Below are positions 6,810 to 14,947 of a stretch of 64,000 bases of DNA, one piece after another. This stretch comes from Acidovorax sp. (GTDB taxonomy: Bacteria > Pseudomonadota > Gammaproteobacteria > Burkholderiales > Burkholderiaceae_C). The notes under the pieces are model-generated. The model had not been told where the DNA came from and made no database searches. It saw nothing but the letters and a program-made list of their open reading frames with translations. The stretch lies in assembly GCF_027492855.1 (NCBI RefSeq), contig NZ_JAPUDY010000040.1, positions 1-64,000 of the forward strand. Direction: 5' to 3'. Positions within the stretch are counted from its first letter, which is position 1. Every line of letters starts with the position of its first letter. Both the position numbers and the translations under genes were made by a program.

Positions 6810-8900
6810 ATGGAGACACCACAAAAATCCCCGCCTTTCATCCCCCAGATCCGGCTGTACCAGAACTGGCTGCGCGATGCGCGCGGACTGCAGTTCGACA
6901 GCTACGACGCGCTGTGGCGCTGGTCCACCACCGAGCTCGATGTGTTCTGGCAAAGCGTGTGGGATTACTTCGACATCCAATCCCCCACGCCGCACACCGC
7001 CGTGCTGGGCAAAAACACCATGCCGGGCGCGCAGTGGTTTCCCGGCGCGCAGGTCAACTACGCGCGCCAGGCGCTGCGCCATGTCGATGCCGCGCACGCC
7101 GCAGGCATGCCCGCCATCATCAGCCGCAATGAAAAGGGCCAGCACCGGGAACTGAGTTGGCCCGAGCTGCGCCGCCAGGTCGCATCGCTGGCGCTGCACC
7201 TCAAGGCGCAAGGGGTTCAGCCCGGCGACCGTGTGGCCGCCTACCTGCCCAACGTGCCCGAGGCCATGATCGCCTTTTTGGCCACGGTGAGCATTGGCGG
7301 CGTGTGGAGCATCTGCGCGCCCGACATGGGCACCCACGCGGTGCTCGACCGCTTTCGCCAGATCGAGCCCACCGTGCTCATCGGCGTGGACGGCGTGACC
7401 TATGGCGGGCGCGACCACGACCGCCGCCCCGTGCTGGCCGAGCTGCGCGACGCCCTGCCCAGCGTGCGGCACGCGGTGCTGCTGGGCAATCTGGATGCTT
7501 CTGTTTCGATAGCAGGTTGGGTAAATTGGACAAGCGCTACCGGCCGAAATGATGCTGAAACTGCGGCCTTCGAGCCGATGTGGCTGCCGTTCGACCACCC
7601 GCTGTGGATCGTCTATTCCAGCGGCACCACCGGCCTGCCCAAACCCATCGTGCACGGCCATGGCGGCACGGTGCTGGTGGCGCTGCAGCTCAAGGTGCTG
7701 CACAACGACATCGGCTGCAGCTACGAGGCCAACAGCCTGGGTGAGCGCTACCACTGGTACAGCTCCACCGGCTGGGTGATGTGGAACGCGCAGATGAGCG
7801 GACTGCTCTCGGGCACCACCTGCGTGATCTTCGACGGCAACCCCGGCGGCAGCAAGGACAAGCCCGACTGGGGCGTGCTCTGGCGCTTTGCCGCCGAGAC
7901 GGGCGTGACCTTTTTTGGCGCGGGCGCAGCCTTCTTCGCCAACTGCATGAAGGCGGGCATCACGCTCAGCGACTATGGCGACCTCAGCCGCGTCCGTGCG
8001 CTGGGCACCACCGGCTCGCCGCTGTCGCCCGAGGTGCAGGAGTGGGGCACGGCGCAGTTCGAGGCGCTGGGCACATCGGATATCTGGTGGAACAACATCT
8101 CCGGCGGCACGGATTTTTGTGGTGCCTTCATCGGCGGCAACCGCGAGATGCAGCAGGTGCCCGGCGAGATGCAGTGCCGCATGCTGGGCGCCGCCGTGGA
8201 ATCGTGGAACGCCGAGGGCCTGCCGGTGACCGACGAAGTGGGCGAGCTGGTCTGCGCGCAGCCGATTCCGTCGATGCCTTTGTACCTGTGGGGCGACAAG
8301 GACGGCTCGCGTTACCTGTCGAGCTACTTCGACATGTACCCCGCAGGCCACGGCCGCCAGCCCGGTGGTGGCGATGGCCCCGTCAGCATGGGCGCGGTGT
8401 GGCGCCATGGCGACTGGCTCAAGATCGGCGCCAACGGCGGCTGCACCATCTATGGCCGCAGCGACGCCACCATCAACCGCCACGGCCTGCGCATGGGCAC
8501 GAGCGAGATCTACAGCGCGGTCGAATCCCTGCCCGAGGTGCTCGACAGTTTGGTGGTGGACCTGGAATACCTCGGCCGTGAAAGCTACATGCCGCTGTTT
8601 GTGGTGCTGCGCCCCGGCAGCGCGCTGGATGACGCCCTGCGCGCACGCATCAACGGCGCGGTGCGCACGGCGCTCAGCCCGCGTTTTGTGCCCGACGACA
8701 TTTTTGCGGTGGCCGAGGTGCCGCGCACTTTGAGCGGCAAGAAGCAGGAGCTGCCCATCAAAAAACTGCTTTTGGGCCAGCCCATCGACAAGGTGGTCAA
8801 CAAAGACGCCATGGCCAATCCGGGGTGCCTGGACTGGTATGTGGCGTTTGCGGCCGAGCGGGCCGAGCGGGCCGCGCAACAGCCCGGCAGCGGCGCATAG
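6810..8900 (+). CDS. aacS: Acetoacetyl-CoA synthetase (acetoacetate-CoA ligase)
   Basis: The 696-residue enzyme activates acetoacetate to acetoacetyl-CoA with ATP. The N-terminal FDSYDALWRWSTTELDVFW...VWDYF block is typical of acetoacetyl-CoA synthetases and their close acetyl-CoA synthetase relatives. The AMP-binding P-loop is YSSGTTGLPKPIVHGHGG (about residues 271-288), followed by WWNNISGGTDFCGAF and the C-terminal SGKKQELPIKK carrying the catalytic lysine. At about 696 residues it is some 40 longer than the usual family length; part of the excess is a copy of the dispersed repeat translated in frame at about residues 229-249, just before the P-loop. The ATG at 6810 begins the conserved protein. 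It converges with the acyl-CoA synthetase at 8910 with only nine bases between stops. Confidence 0.88.
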   Translation: METPQKSPPFIPQIRLYQNWLRDARGLQFDSYDALWRWSTTELDVFWQSVWDYFDIQSPTPHTAVLGKNTMPGAQWFPGAQVNYARQALRHVDAAHAAGMPAIISRNEKGQHRELSWPELRRQVASLALHLKAQGVQPGDRVAAYLPNVPEAMIAFLATVSIGGVWSICAPDMGTHAVLDRFRQIEPTVLIGVDGVTYGGRDHDRRPVLAELRDALPSVRHAVLLGNLDASVSIAGWVNWTSATGRNDAETAAFEPMWLPFDHPLWIVYSSGTTGLPKPIVHGHGGTVLVALQLKVLHNDIGCSYEANSLGERYHWYSSTGWVMWNAQMSGLLSGTTCVIFDGNPGGSKDKPDWGVLWRFAAETGVTFFGAGAAFFANCMKAGITLSDYGDLSRVRALGTTGSPLSPEVQEWGTAQFEALGTSDIWWNNISGGTDFCGAFIGGNREMQQVPGEMQCRMLGAAVESWNAEGLPVTDEVGELVCAQPIPSMPLYLWGDKDGSRYLSSYFDMYPAGHGRQPGGGDGPVSMGAVWRHGDWLKIGANGGCTIYGRSDATINRHGLRMGTSEIYSAVESLPEVLDSLVVDLEYLGRESYMPLFVVLRPGSALDDALRARINGAVRTALSPRFVPDDIFAVAEVPRTLSGKKQELPIKKLLLGQPIDKVVNKDAMANPGCLDWYVAFAAERAERAAQQPGSGA
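7495..7556 (+). repeat. Dispersed hairpin repeat, copy 4, inside the acetoacetyl-CoA synthetase gene
   Basis: The sequence ATGCTTCTG..CGATAGCAGG..GGACAAGCGCTACCGGCC follows the order of the dispersed repeat (AT-rich block, ATAGC, CAAGCGCTA, GGCC), although the first arm has degenerated. It is read in frame by the enzyme gene and encodes a Ser/Thr/Asn-rich loop (DASVSIAGWVNWTSATGRND) between the nucleotide-fold core and the P-loop. That region is unlike the flanking, strongly conserved sequence. Confidence 0.6.
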
Positions 8901-8909
8901 CAGCCCCGG

Positions 8910-10901
8910 TCAGGAGGCCGACGTCACCATCACCGCCACCACCTGCACCGTGGTGCGGATGGGCAGGGGCGCCAGCACTGCGTCCAGGCGTTCCTTGAGG
9001 GCCAGGAGCGCCTGGGTCTGCGCCGGGTTGTCGGCGCCCGAGAGCAGCACACGCACGCCGTTGTCGCCATCGGGCAGCACCTCGCTGTGGCAGGTGGTGC
9101 CCAGGTCGGCGCGGGCCGCAGCCACCCGTGCGGCCACCGTGTGGCAGGCGGCTTGCTGGCGCAGCGCGGGCTTGTAGATCTTGCCCACGTTGGTCATGGG
9201 CAGGGCGTCCAGCACCCGCACCCAGCGGGGGCGGGCCACGGGCTCGTCCACGCGGGCGGCGGTGAAGTCCATCAGCTCGGCTTCGGACGCGGTGGTGCCT
9301 GGCAGCAGCGTGGCAAAGGCCACGGGCAGCTCGCCTGCGTAGGCATCGGGCGCACCCACGGCGGCGCACAGTTGCACGGCAGGGTGGGCGCCCAGGGCGT
9401 CTTCGATCACGCGGGGGTCGATGTTGTGGCCGCTGCGGATGATGAGGTCCTTGGCGCGGCCGCTCAGGTGCAGGCGGCCCTCGGCATCCACAAAACCCAG
9501 GTCTCCGGTGATCAGCCAGCCGTCGGGCGTGAAGGCCGGGGCGGTGTCGGCGGTGTCGAGAAACCCCGAGAACAGGTTGGGCGACTGGAACAGCACCATG
9601 CCCGGCTGGCCGGGCAGCGCGTCGGTGTCGGAAAGCTCGCCCTGCGCATCCAGCGCCACGATGCGCAGTTGCGCGTAAGGCATGCGCCAACCCACGCAGC
9701 CCACGGGTGCGCGCACGCCGGGCGGGGTGATGGTGGAGATGCCGGCCATCTCCGTCATGCCCAGGCTTTCGTGCAAGTGCAGGCCGAACAGGCGCTCGAA
9801 GCGCGCGGCCAGCTCGGGCGCAAGGATGGCCGCGCCGGTGCGGCAGTGGCGCAGCGATGAAATGTCCGCCCCATCCAGCGGCACGCTGGCCAGCGCCGCC
9901 AGCACCGTGGGCACGGCCGACAGGCTGGTGCAGCGGTGGCGCTCCACCAGCCGCCAGTAGTTGTCGATGACCGCGCGGTTGCGGAACAGGTCGGTGGTGG
10001 GGATGATGGTCTCCACCCCTGCCGACAACGCCGCGAGCGAGCCGGGCAGCACGCCCGCCACGTGGAACAGCGGGTAGCCGTTGATCCACACGTCCTGCGA
10101 CGTCGTGCCCTGCATCTGCACGCTGGCCCAGGCGGTGAACACCTGCGCGCCGTGGCTGTGGCGCGCAAGCTTGGGCGCACCCGTGGTGCCGCCGGTGTGA
10201 AAGTACGCGGCGATGTCGGTGGCCGCGATGCGGCGCCCGCTCACCAGCCGGTCGGCGGGCTGGCGCAGGCGGGCCGCAAAGTCCACCACGCCCTCGGGCA
10301 ACACGCCTGCGGCGCCGGGCACCTCGCCATGCGGGGCCACGCGCAGCACCGTGGAGAGTGTGGGCACCTGGCTGAGCAGGCGCAGGGCCTTGGCCCACAG
10401 GCCGCCGCCACTCTCGGTGCCCCCGGTGTCGTCGGTGCAGCCGGTGCCATAGGCGATCAGGACCTTGGTGTGCGCCAGGTTCATCATGGCCGCAAGCTTC
10501 TCGTCGGAGAGCATGGGGTTGAGCGGCTGCACGATGCCTGCGGCCTCGCCGCCCCACAGGGCCAGGTGGTATTCGAGGCAGCCGGGCAGCAGCACGGCCA
10601 CCGCATCCCTGGGGCCCATGCCCAGTGCGTGCAACAGGTTCGCCGTCTGGTGGATGCCTGCGAGCAGTTGTGCGTAGGACCAGCGCACCGGCTCGGTGGT
10701 GGTGTCGTCGAGATCGGCCGTGGGCAGAAAGGTCAGCGCTGTTTTGTTGCGAAACGCATGGGCTGCATTGCGAAAGATTTCGTAGGTGCTTTGCACCGGC
10801 TGGGCCAGGGCCAGGGGTTGCCGCTCCAGACGCTCGATGTCTTGCAGACTGCGGATGGTGGACGAACGGGCGAAGGGTGGATTGAGTGCGGGGGCAGCCA
10901 T
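8910..10901 (-). CDS. AMP-forming acyl-CoA synthetase
   Basis: This 663-residue ligase belongs to the acyl-adenylate-forming family and probably activates a fatty or aromatic carboxylic acid. The P-loop reads YFHTGGTTGAPKLARHSH (about residues 213-230), the adenylate core has HESLGMTEMAG, the hinge TGDLGFVDAEGRLHLSGRAKDLIIRSGHNI, and the C-terminal NVGKIYKPALR carries the candidate catalytic lysine. The ATG at 10901 precedes a conserved N-terminus. It diverges from a LysR gene at 10982 across an 80-base gap that contains a dyad of LysR type, so that regulator is the likely controller. The chain length of the substrate cannot be read from the sequence. Confidence 0.85.
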   Translation of the reverse strand: MAAPALNPPFARSSTIRSLQDIERLERQPLALAQPVQSTYEIFRNAAHAFRNKTALTFLPTADLDDTTTEPVRWSYAQLLAGIHQTANLLHALGMGPRDAVAVLLPGCLEYHLALWGGEAAGIVQPLNPMLSDEKLAAMMNLAHTKVLIAYGTGCTDDTGGTESGGGLWAKALRLLSQVPTLSTVLRVAPHGEVPGAAGVLPEGVVDFAARLRQPADRLVSGRRIAATDIAAYFHTGGTTGAPKLARHSHGAQVFTAWASVQMQGTTSQDVWINGYPLFHVAGVLPGSLAALSAGVETIIPTTDLFRNRAVIDNYWRLVERHRCTSLSAVPTVLAALASVPLDGADISSLRHCRTGAAILAPELAARFERLFGLHLHESLGMTEMAGISTITPPGVRAPVGCVGWRMPYAQLRIVALDAQGELSDTDALPGQPGMVLFQSPNLFSGFLDTADTAPAFTPDGWLITGDLGFVDAEGRLHLSGRAKDLIIRSGHNIDPRVIEDALGAHPAVQLCAAVGAPDAYAGELPVAFATLLPGTTASEAELMDFTAARVDEPVARPRWVRVLDALPMTNVGKIYKPALRQQAACHTVAARVAAARADLGTTCHSEVLPDGDNGVRVLLSGADNPAQTQALLALKERLDAVLAPLPIRTTVQVVAVMVTSAS

Positions 10902-10947
10902 GGGCTCGAAGAAGAATCAGAGCCAGCCATTGTTATGTGGCTAATAA

Positions 10948-10960
10948 TTATTGACAATAA
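10948..10960. promoter_or_regulatory. Candidate LysR operator
   Basis: TTATTGACAATAA is a perfect dyad around a central A and has the T-N11-A form of LysR-family boxes. It lies in the 80-base gap between the divergent acyl-CoA synthetase (ATG at 10901) and LysR gene (ATG at 10982). It also contains TTGACA, a possible -35 hexamer on the plus strand. No binding is shown. Confidence 0.5.
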
Positions 10961-10981
10961 CAGAGATTATTGACGCTCTGT

Positions 10982-11935
10982 ATGAAAATTTTTGACAAAA
11001 CCTCCGAGGCGGACCGCCTGGACCTCTCGGCCCTGAGCGTGTTGGTGGAGATCTTGGACGCCGGCAACCTCAGCCTGGCCGCGCGCAAGCTCAAGATGAG
11101 CCGCGCCAACGTGAGCTACCACCTGGCCCAGCTTGAAAAGGCGGTGGGCGTGCAACTGGTGCGCCGCACCACCCGGCGTGTGGAGCCTACCGAGGTGGGG
11201 CTGCGCCTGTACGCGCATGGCCGCAGCATCGTCAACGAAATGCTGGCCGCGCAGGAGACCATCGCCACGCTGGGCAAAAGCCTGCAGGGCCGCGTGGGGC
11301 TGAGCATGCCTGCGGGCTACGGCCAGGTTGTCGTGACCAGGTGGCTGATCGAGTTCAAGCGCCTGTACCCCGGCATCCTCTTGGAGGTGATGTTCGAAAA
11401 CCATGTGGACGACCTGGTGCGCGAGGACGTCGATGTCGCCATCCGCATCATGACCGAGCCCCCGCCCGCGCTGGTGGCCCGCCTGCTGGCGCCCATGCGC
11501 TACGTGGTCTGCGCATCGCGCGACTATGCGGCGGCGCACGGCATGCCCCGGCAGTTGAGCGAGCTCTCTGCGGTGCCGCTGATCACCGCCGACTTCATCG
11601 GCCGCCAATTGCGCGTGGCCGCCTACCGCAACGGCCAGCGTGAAGAGGTGGTGCCCCGGCCCACGCTGTTGTCCGAGCACATGCTGTTTCTGCGGGATGC
11701 GGTGGTGGCGGGCCTGGGCGTGGGCCTGGTGCCCGACTACGTGGTGCAGGACCTGGTGGACCAGGGCAGCCTGGTGACCGCGCTGGACGACTACCGCCTG
11801 AGCGTGTTCGGCACGCAGATGTTTCTGCTGTACATGCCCAACCGCTACCAGACCAGCTCGGTGCGCACGCTGATCGATTTCATTCTCGCCAAGGTGAGCC
11901 AGGCCCGCGTGGAGCGTTTGTCGGGGCGCCCATAA
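10982..11935 (+). CDS. LysR-family transcriptional regulator
   Basis: The 317-residue protein has the LysR helix-turn-helix near residues 17-60 (LSVLVEILDAGNLSLAARKLKMSRANVSYHLAQLEKAVG) followed by an effector-binding domain of normal length. Its early segment, with LSLAARKLKMSRANVSYHL, is of the CrgA/PtxR-like subgroup. The ATG at 10982 was chosen over a TTG at 10970 that would add four residues. The divergent acyl-CoA synthetase gene and the T-N11-A dyad between them suggest that this protein controls that enzyme and perhaps itself. The inducer is unknown; an acyl acid or its CoA ester is the natural guess. Confidence 0.88.
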   Translation: MKIFDKTSEADRLDLSALSVLVEILDAGNLSLAARKLKMSRANVSYHLAQLEKAVGVQLVRRTTRRVEPTEVGLRLYAHGRSIVNEMLAAQETIATLGKSLQGRVGLSMPAGYGQVVVTRWLIEFKRLYPGILLEVMFENHVDDLVREDVDVAIRIMTEPPPALVARLLAPMRYVVCASRDYAAAHGMPRQLSELSAVPLITADFIGRQLRVAAYRNGQREEVVPRPTLLSEHMLFLRDAVVAGLGVGLVPDYVVQDLVDQGSLVTALDDYRLSVFGTQMFLLYMPNRYQTSSVRTLIDFILAKVSQARVERLSGRP

Positions 11936-11997
11936 TGGCACTGGCTCCGTTTTCTCTGTCTTTCTCTTAGCACTGCGCGCCCTGGAGCGCTCCTTCC

Positions 11998-12624
11998 ATG
12001 AACACTCCCCAACCCCCCAAGCGTTTTTCGATGATCCGCGAGTTCCATCTGGCGGACTGGTTCACGCTGGGCAACGCGTTCTGCGGCGTGGGTGCCCTGT
12101 TTTCGGTCATGTCGTACCTGGAGACGAGTGACGTGATCCACATCTACTTCGCCTGCGCCCTGGTGCTGGCCGCGCTGATCTTCGACGTGCTCGACGGCCG
12201 CATTGCCCGCTGGCGCCAGAAAAGCTCGGCCATGGGCCGCGAGCTCGACTCGCTGGCCGACGTGATCTCGTTCGGCGTGGCCCCGGCCATCATCGCCTAC
12301 GGCTGCGGCATGCAAGGGCTGTACGACCGCATCGTGCTCGCCTACTTCGTGGCCTGCGGCGTCTCGCGCCTGGCGCGCTACAACGTCACGGCCGAAACGC
12401 TGTCGGGCGACGACGGCAAGGTGAAGTATTTCGAGGGCACGCCCATCCCCACCTCCATCGTGCTGGTGGGCCTGCTCGCCCTGGCCGCCAGCATGGGCGC
12501 CGTGCGCGAGAACCTGTGGTTCGGCAAGGTGCTGATCGGCGGTTTCACGCTGCACCCGCTGGTGCTGCTGTTTGCGGTGTCGGGCTCGCTGATGATCAGC
12601 CGGATCAAGATTCCAAAACTGTAA
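11998..12624 (+). CDS. pssA: CDP-diacylglycerol-serine O-phosphatidyltransferase
   Basis: This 208-residue membrane enzyme makes phosphatidylserine from CDP-diacylglycerol and serine. The CDP-alcohol phosphotransferase motif is complete: DVLDGRIARW...MGRELDSLAD (about residues 62-86), with the four required aspartates and the AR pair. About six hydrophobic segments surround it. The start of the mature fold (FHLADWFTLGNAFCGVGAL) is that of the PssA type II family rather than PgsA. ATG at 11998 has a weak upstream site. The stop codon is followed immediately by a dispersed repeat copy, and then a long inverted repeat separates it from the convergent exporter gene. Confidence 0.88.
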   Translation: MNTPQPPKRFSMIREFHLADWFTLGNAFCGVGALFSVMSYLETSDVIHIYFACALVLAALIFDVLDGRIARWRQKSSAMGRELDSLADVISFGVAPAIIAYGCGMQGLYDRIVLAYFVACGVSRLARYNVTAETLSGDDGKVKYFEGTPIPTSIVLVGLLALAASMGAVRENLWFGKVLIGGFTLHPLVLLFAVSGSLMISRIKIPKL

Positions 12625-12680
12625 ATGCTATAAATTTAATAGCTGCTCGCGCTTATTGAGTAAGTGCTAGAGGCTATTTT
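12625..12680 (+). repeat. Dispersed GCGCTT/AAGCGC hairpin repeat, copy 5
   Basis: The copy begins with TGCTATAAATTTAATAGCTGCT right after the pssA stop, then GCGCTTATTGAGTAAGTGCTAGAGGC. The second arm has one mismatch (AAGTGC), leaving a G-U pair in RNA. Its position abutting the stop suggests it could act as the 3' end of the pssA transcript. Confidence 0.8.
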
Positions 12681-12720
12681 CACTTGATTGGTAACCGATC
12701 TCAGACTTCACACCCACGAC

Positions 12721-12794
12721 CCGTTCGGGCTGAGCTTGTCGAAGCCTTGCACGCACGCGGCAAGCCCTGGCTTCGACAAGCTCAGCCCGAACGG
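12721..12794. repeat. Perfect 26-base inverted repeat (REP-like, probable two-way terminator)
   Basis: Arms at 12721-12746 and 12769-12794 are exact reverse complements, with a 22-base loop. The arm begins CCGTTCGGGCTGAGCTTGTC. The same word (TTCGGGCTGAGCTTGTCGAA) is a familiar extragenic palindrome in many Gram-negative genomes. Here it lies in the convergent gap between pssA (ends 12624) and the exporter (ends 12847), so either transcript would fold it into a very stable hairpin. There is no U-run after it. Confidence 0.9.
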
Positions 12795-12846
12795 ATGGGA
12801 GAGAGGTGTCTGAGGTATGTACATAGTCAGACATTTCCATTCACAT

Positions 12847-13773
12847 TCAAGGCGTAGCGGGCCGCCGGTTCACCAGCACGATGCCCGCCGCCACCAGCAC
12901 CAGCGCGGCCACCAGGCCGGGGGTGACGGGCTCGCCCAGCCACCAGGCGCCAAACAGCAGCGCGAACACGGGCGTGAGGAACACAAACACCGAGATCTTC
13001 GTGGCCGGGTAGTGCGCCAGCATCCACATCCAGGCCAGGTAGCTCACAAACGCACCCACCAGCGCCTGCGCCAGCAGCGAGCCCCAGGCAAAGCGGCTTA
13101 GCTGCAGGGTCCAGGTTTCGCCCAGCGCCAGCGAGAGCACGGGCAGCACGATGGCGCTCACGCCCACCTGGTACAGCAACTGCTTGGCGGGCGCCACACG
13201 TGCCAGCGGCGTGGCGCGGATGACCACCGTGGTCAGTGCCCACATCAGGCCAGCGGCCACGCCCATCAGGTCGCCCAGCCAAGCCTGGGGCAGGGCGGCG
13301 TTGGCCTGGCCCACAAAACCATCGCCCAGCGCCAGCGCCACGCCCACAAAGGCAGCGGTCAGGCCCAGCCACTGCGCGCCCCGCAGGCGCTCGCCGGGGA
13401 TGAAGCGCGGCAGCAGCAGCGCCACCCAGAACGGTGCGGTGTACAGAAACACCGTGAGCCGCGAAGCCGTGGTGTATTGCAGGCCCAGGTAGATACACGC
13501 GAACTCGCCCGCGAACAACAGCCCCGCCAGCAACCCGCCGCGCAGCGCGCCCACCGGCTCGGCCCGGGAGGACAGCGGCACACCGCGCCACACGCACCAG
13601 GCCGCCACGGCCGCCGTGGCCAGCACAAACCGCAAGAACGCCTGGAACACCGGGGCCACCTCGCCCACGGTGGCTTTCACCAGCACCTGCTGAAAGCCCC
13701 AGAACAGGCAGCAGGCCAGCAGCAGGGCAACGGCCAGGGAGTCGAGTTGGGTTTTCCGGGCGGATGAAGACAT
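12847..13773 (-). CDS. EamA/DMT-family membrane transporter
   Basis: This 308-residue protein has two EamA repeats and about ten membrane segments, the layout of drug/metabolite exporters such as RhaT/YdcZ/RarD relatives. The first repeat starts at LAVALLLACCLFWGFQQVLVK (about residue 12) and the second near DLMGVAAGLMWALTTVVIRAT (about residue 155). The ATG at 13773 was chosen; a GTG at 13812 would add a polar tail that the family normally lacks. It is an inner-membrane carrier, probably for metabolite or amino-acid efflux; no substrate can be named. Confidence 0.85.
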   Translation of the reverse strand: MSSSARKTQLDSLAVALLLACCLFWGFQQVLVKATVGEVAPVFQAFLRFVLATAAVAAWCVWRGVPLSSRAEPVGALRGGLLAGLLFAGEFACIYLGLQYTTASRLTVFLYTAPFWVALLLPRFIPGERLRGAQWLGLTAAFVGVALALGDGFVGQANAALPQAWLGDLMGVAAGLMWALTTVVIRATPLARVAPAKQLLYQVGVSAIVLPVLSLALGETWTLQLSRFAWGSLLAQALVGAFVSYLAWMWMLAHYPATKISVFVFLTPVFALLFGAWWLGEPVTPGLVAALVLVAAGIVLVNRRPATP

Positions 13774-13825
13774 CGGGCGATTATCAAAGGGGCCGCGCGA
13801 TCGGCGCGTCACCTGCGCGCATGCC

Positions 13826-14779
13826 CTAACGTTCTGGCATCAACGTAGCTGCAGATACTTGGCGGACAGCATCGGCCAAGATGTTCGCCGCAGCCGAAGG
13901 AGTTCGATCCCGTTGCCAGATAAGACCCAGATTCATACGCAATGGAGTGCGATCTCCTTGTTTATCCAACTCCGAGACTTTGAGCCGGTACAGCCACCGG
14001 GCCGCCACTTCCAGCGCAAACACGTTCAGCGGGGCGATGACCACGGCGTCGTTCTTCAAGGTGTACTCTCGCAGCACCAGGGCGCTTTCGCACTCCATAG
14101 CTAGGGACACCAATCCGGACTCGTCACTGCCAAAAATCTTGGCCAGCTTGCGGCTGAGCGGAGCGGGTAGATGCACACTGGCCAACGGGTAGAGCCTGAC
14201 GTCCGCGAGGGTGACTTGCTCACTTTGAGCCAGCGGGTGCGCCTCGCGCACATACAAGCCACCAATCGCAGCGCCCAAGGGCTCGACCCGGCACAGGGGG
14301 TGCCCCACAAGTTCGCTGAGGTCGGCCACGAAAAAGTCCAGCTGCTCGTCCAGCAGCATGTACTGCAGGGCCAACGGAGAACCCGTTTCCAGGCGCACCC
14401 CCACCGACGGATGCGCCGCCTGCAGTTGTGCAATGGCTCCGGCCATGAGCGTGGGACCGGAAAAAGGCCCGGATCCCACGGTGATGTCGCCCAGGTCACC
14501 GCTGCGCAGCAGGTCCATTTCACGCGCCAAGTCGGCAGAACTTGAGAGCAGGCGCCGGGCCCGGGCCATAACCTGCTCACCGGATGAGGTGAGCCGCACA
14601 AAGCCCGGACCGCGATCAAACAAGCGCATGCCAATTGCTTCTTCAAGCGCCGCCACGCTACGGCTGAAGGCCGGCTGCGATAGACAGGCGCGCTCGGCAG
14701 CGCGTCCGAAATGGGACTCTTCGGCCAACAGCACCACGTGCTGCAACTGGCGCAGGTTCAGTGTCAGGTGGGAGGCCAT
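13826..14779 (-). CDS. LysR-family regulator of the adjacent catabolic cluster
   Basis: The 317-residue product begins MASHLTLNLRQLQHVVLLAEE and has the helix-turn-helix in FGRAAERACLSQPAFSRSVAALEEAIGMRLFDR (about residues 25-60), followed by a full effector domain. It is of the type in which the second helix reads LSQPAFSRSV, common in aromatic-acid regulators. ATG 14779 matches the family start; an upstream ATG at 14824 would place translation inside the dyad operator. It is divergent from the ferredoxin oxidoreductase gene at 14948, and the 168-base gap holds a T-rich dyad, so it most likely activates the plus-strand catabolic cluster. Confidence 0.88.
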   Translation of the reverse strand: MASHLTLNLRQLQHVVLLAEESHFGRAAERACLSQPAFSRSVAALEEAIGMRLFDRGPGFVRLTSSGEQVMARARRLLSSSADLAREMDLLRSGDLGDITVGSGPFSGPTLMAGAIAQLQAAHPSVGVRLETGSPLALQYMLLDEQLDFFVADLSELVGHPLCRVEPLGAAIGGLYVREAHPLAQSEQVTLADVRLYPLASVHLPAPLSRKLAKIFGSDESGLVSLAMECESALVLREYTLKNDAVVIAPLNVFALEVAARWLYRLKVSELDKQGDRTPLRMNLGLIWQRDRTPSAAANILADAVRQVSAATLMPER

Positions 14780-14819
14780 GGCCGCAGCGGGGAAAGATGA
14801 CGATGCACAAATTGCATCA

Positions 14820-14838
14820 TGCATTGATAACAAATGCA
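14820..14838. promoter_or_regulatory. Candidate LysR operator for the catabolic cluster
   Basis: TGCATTGATAACAAATGCA is a perfect dyad with TGCATT and AATGCA arms and a seven-base spacer. A second smaller dyad, TGCACAAATTGCA, lies just upstream at 14805-14817 and repeats the same TGCA...TGCA theme. Both are in the gap between the divergent LysR gene and the oxidoreductase gene. Two adjacent sites are usual for LysR regulators (recognition and activation sites). Confidence 0.5.
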
Positions 14839-14947
14839 ATAGACAGAAAACGGGGTGAATTTTATTGTTCGCTTTCGGCCGCCCCTGCCCGTTCAAGGAT
14901 GGTCAGGCCCTCGGCCCTGAAAACCCCACGAGACAAGGCAGAACAAC

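Noticed and set aside
12721-12794. Ends of a small insertion sequence
   Set aside because: The arms are only 22 bases apart and there is no transposase or target duplication visible.
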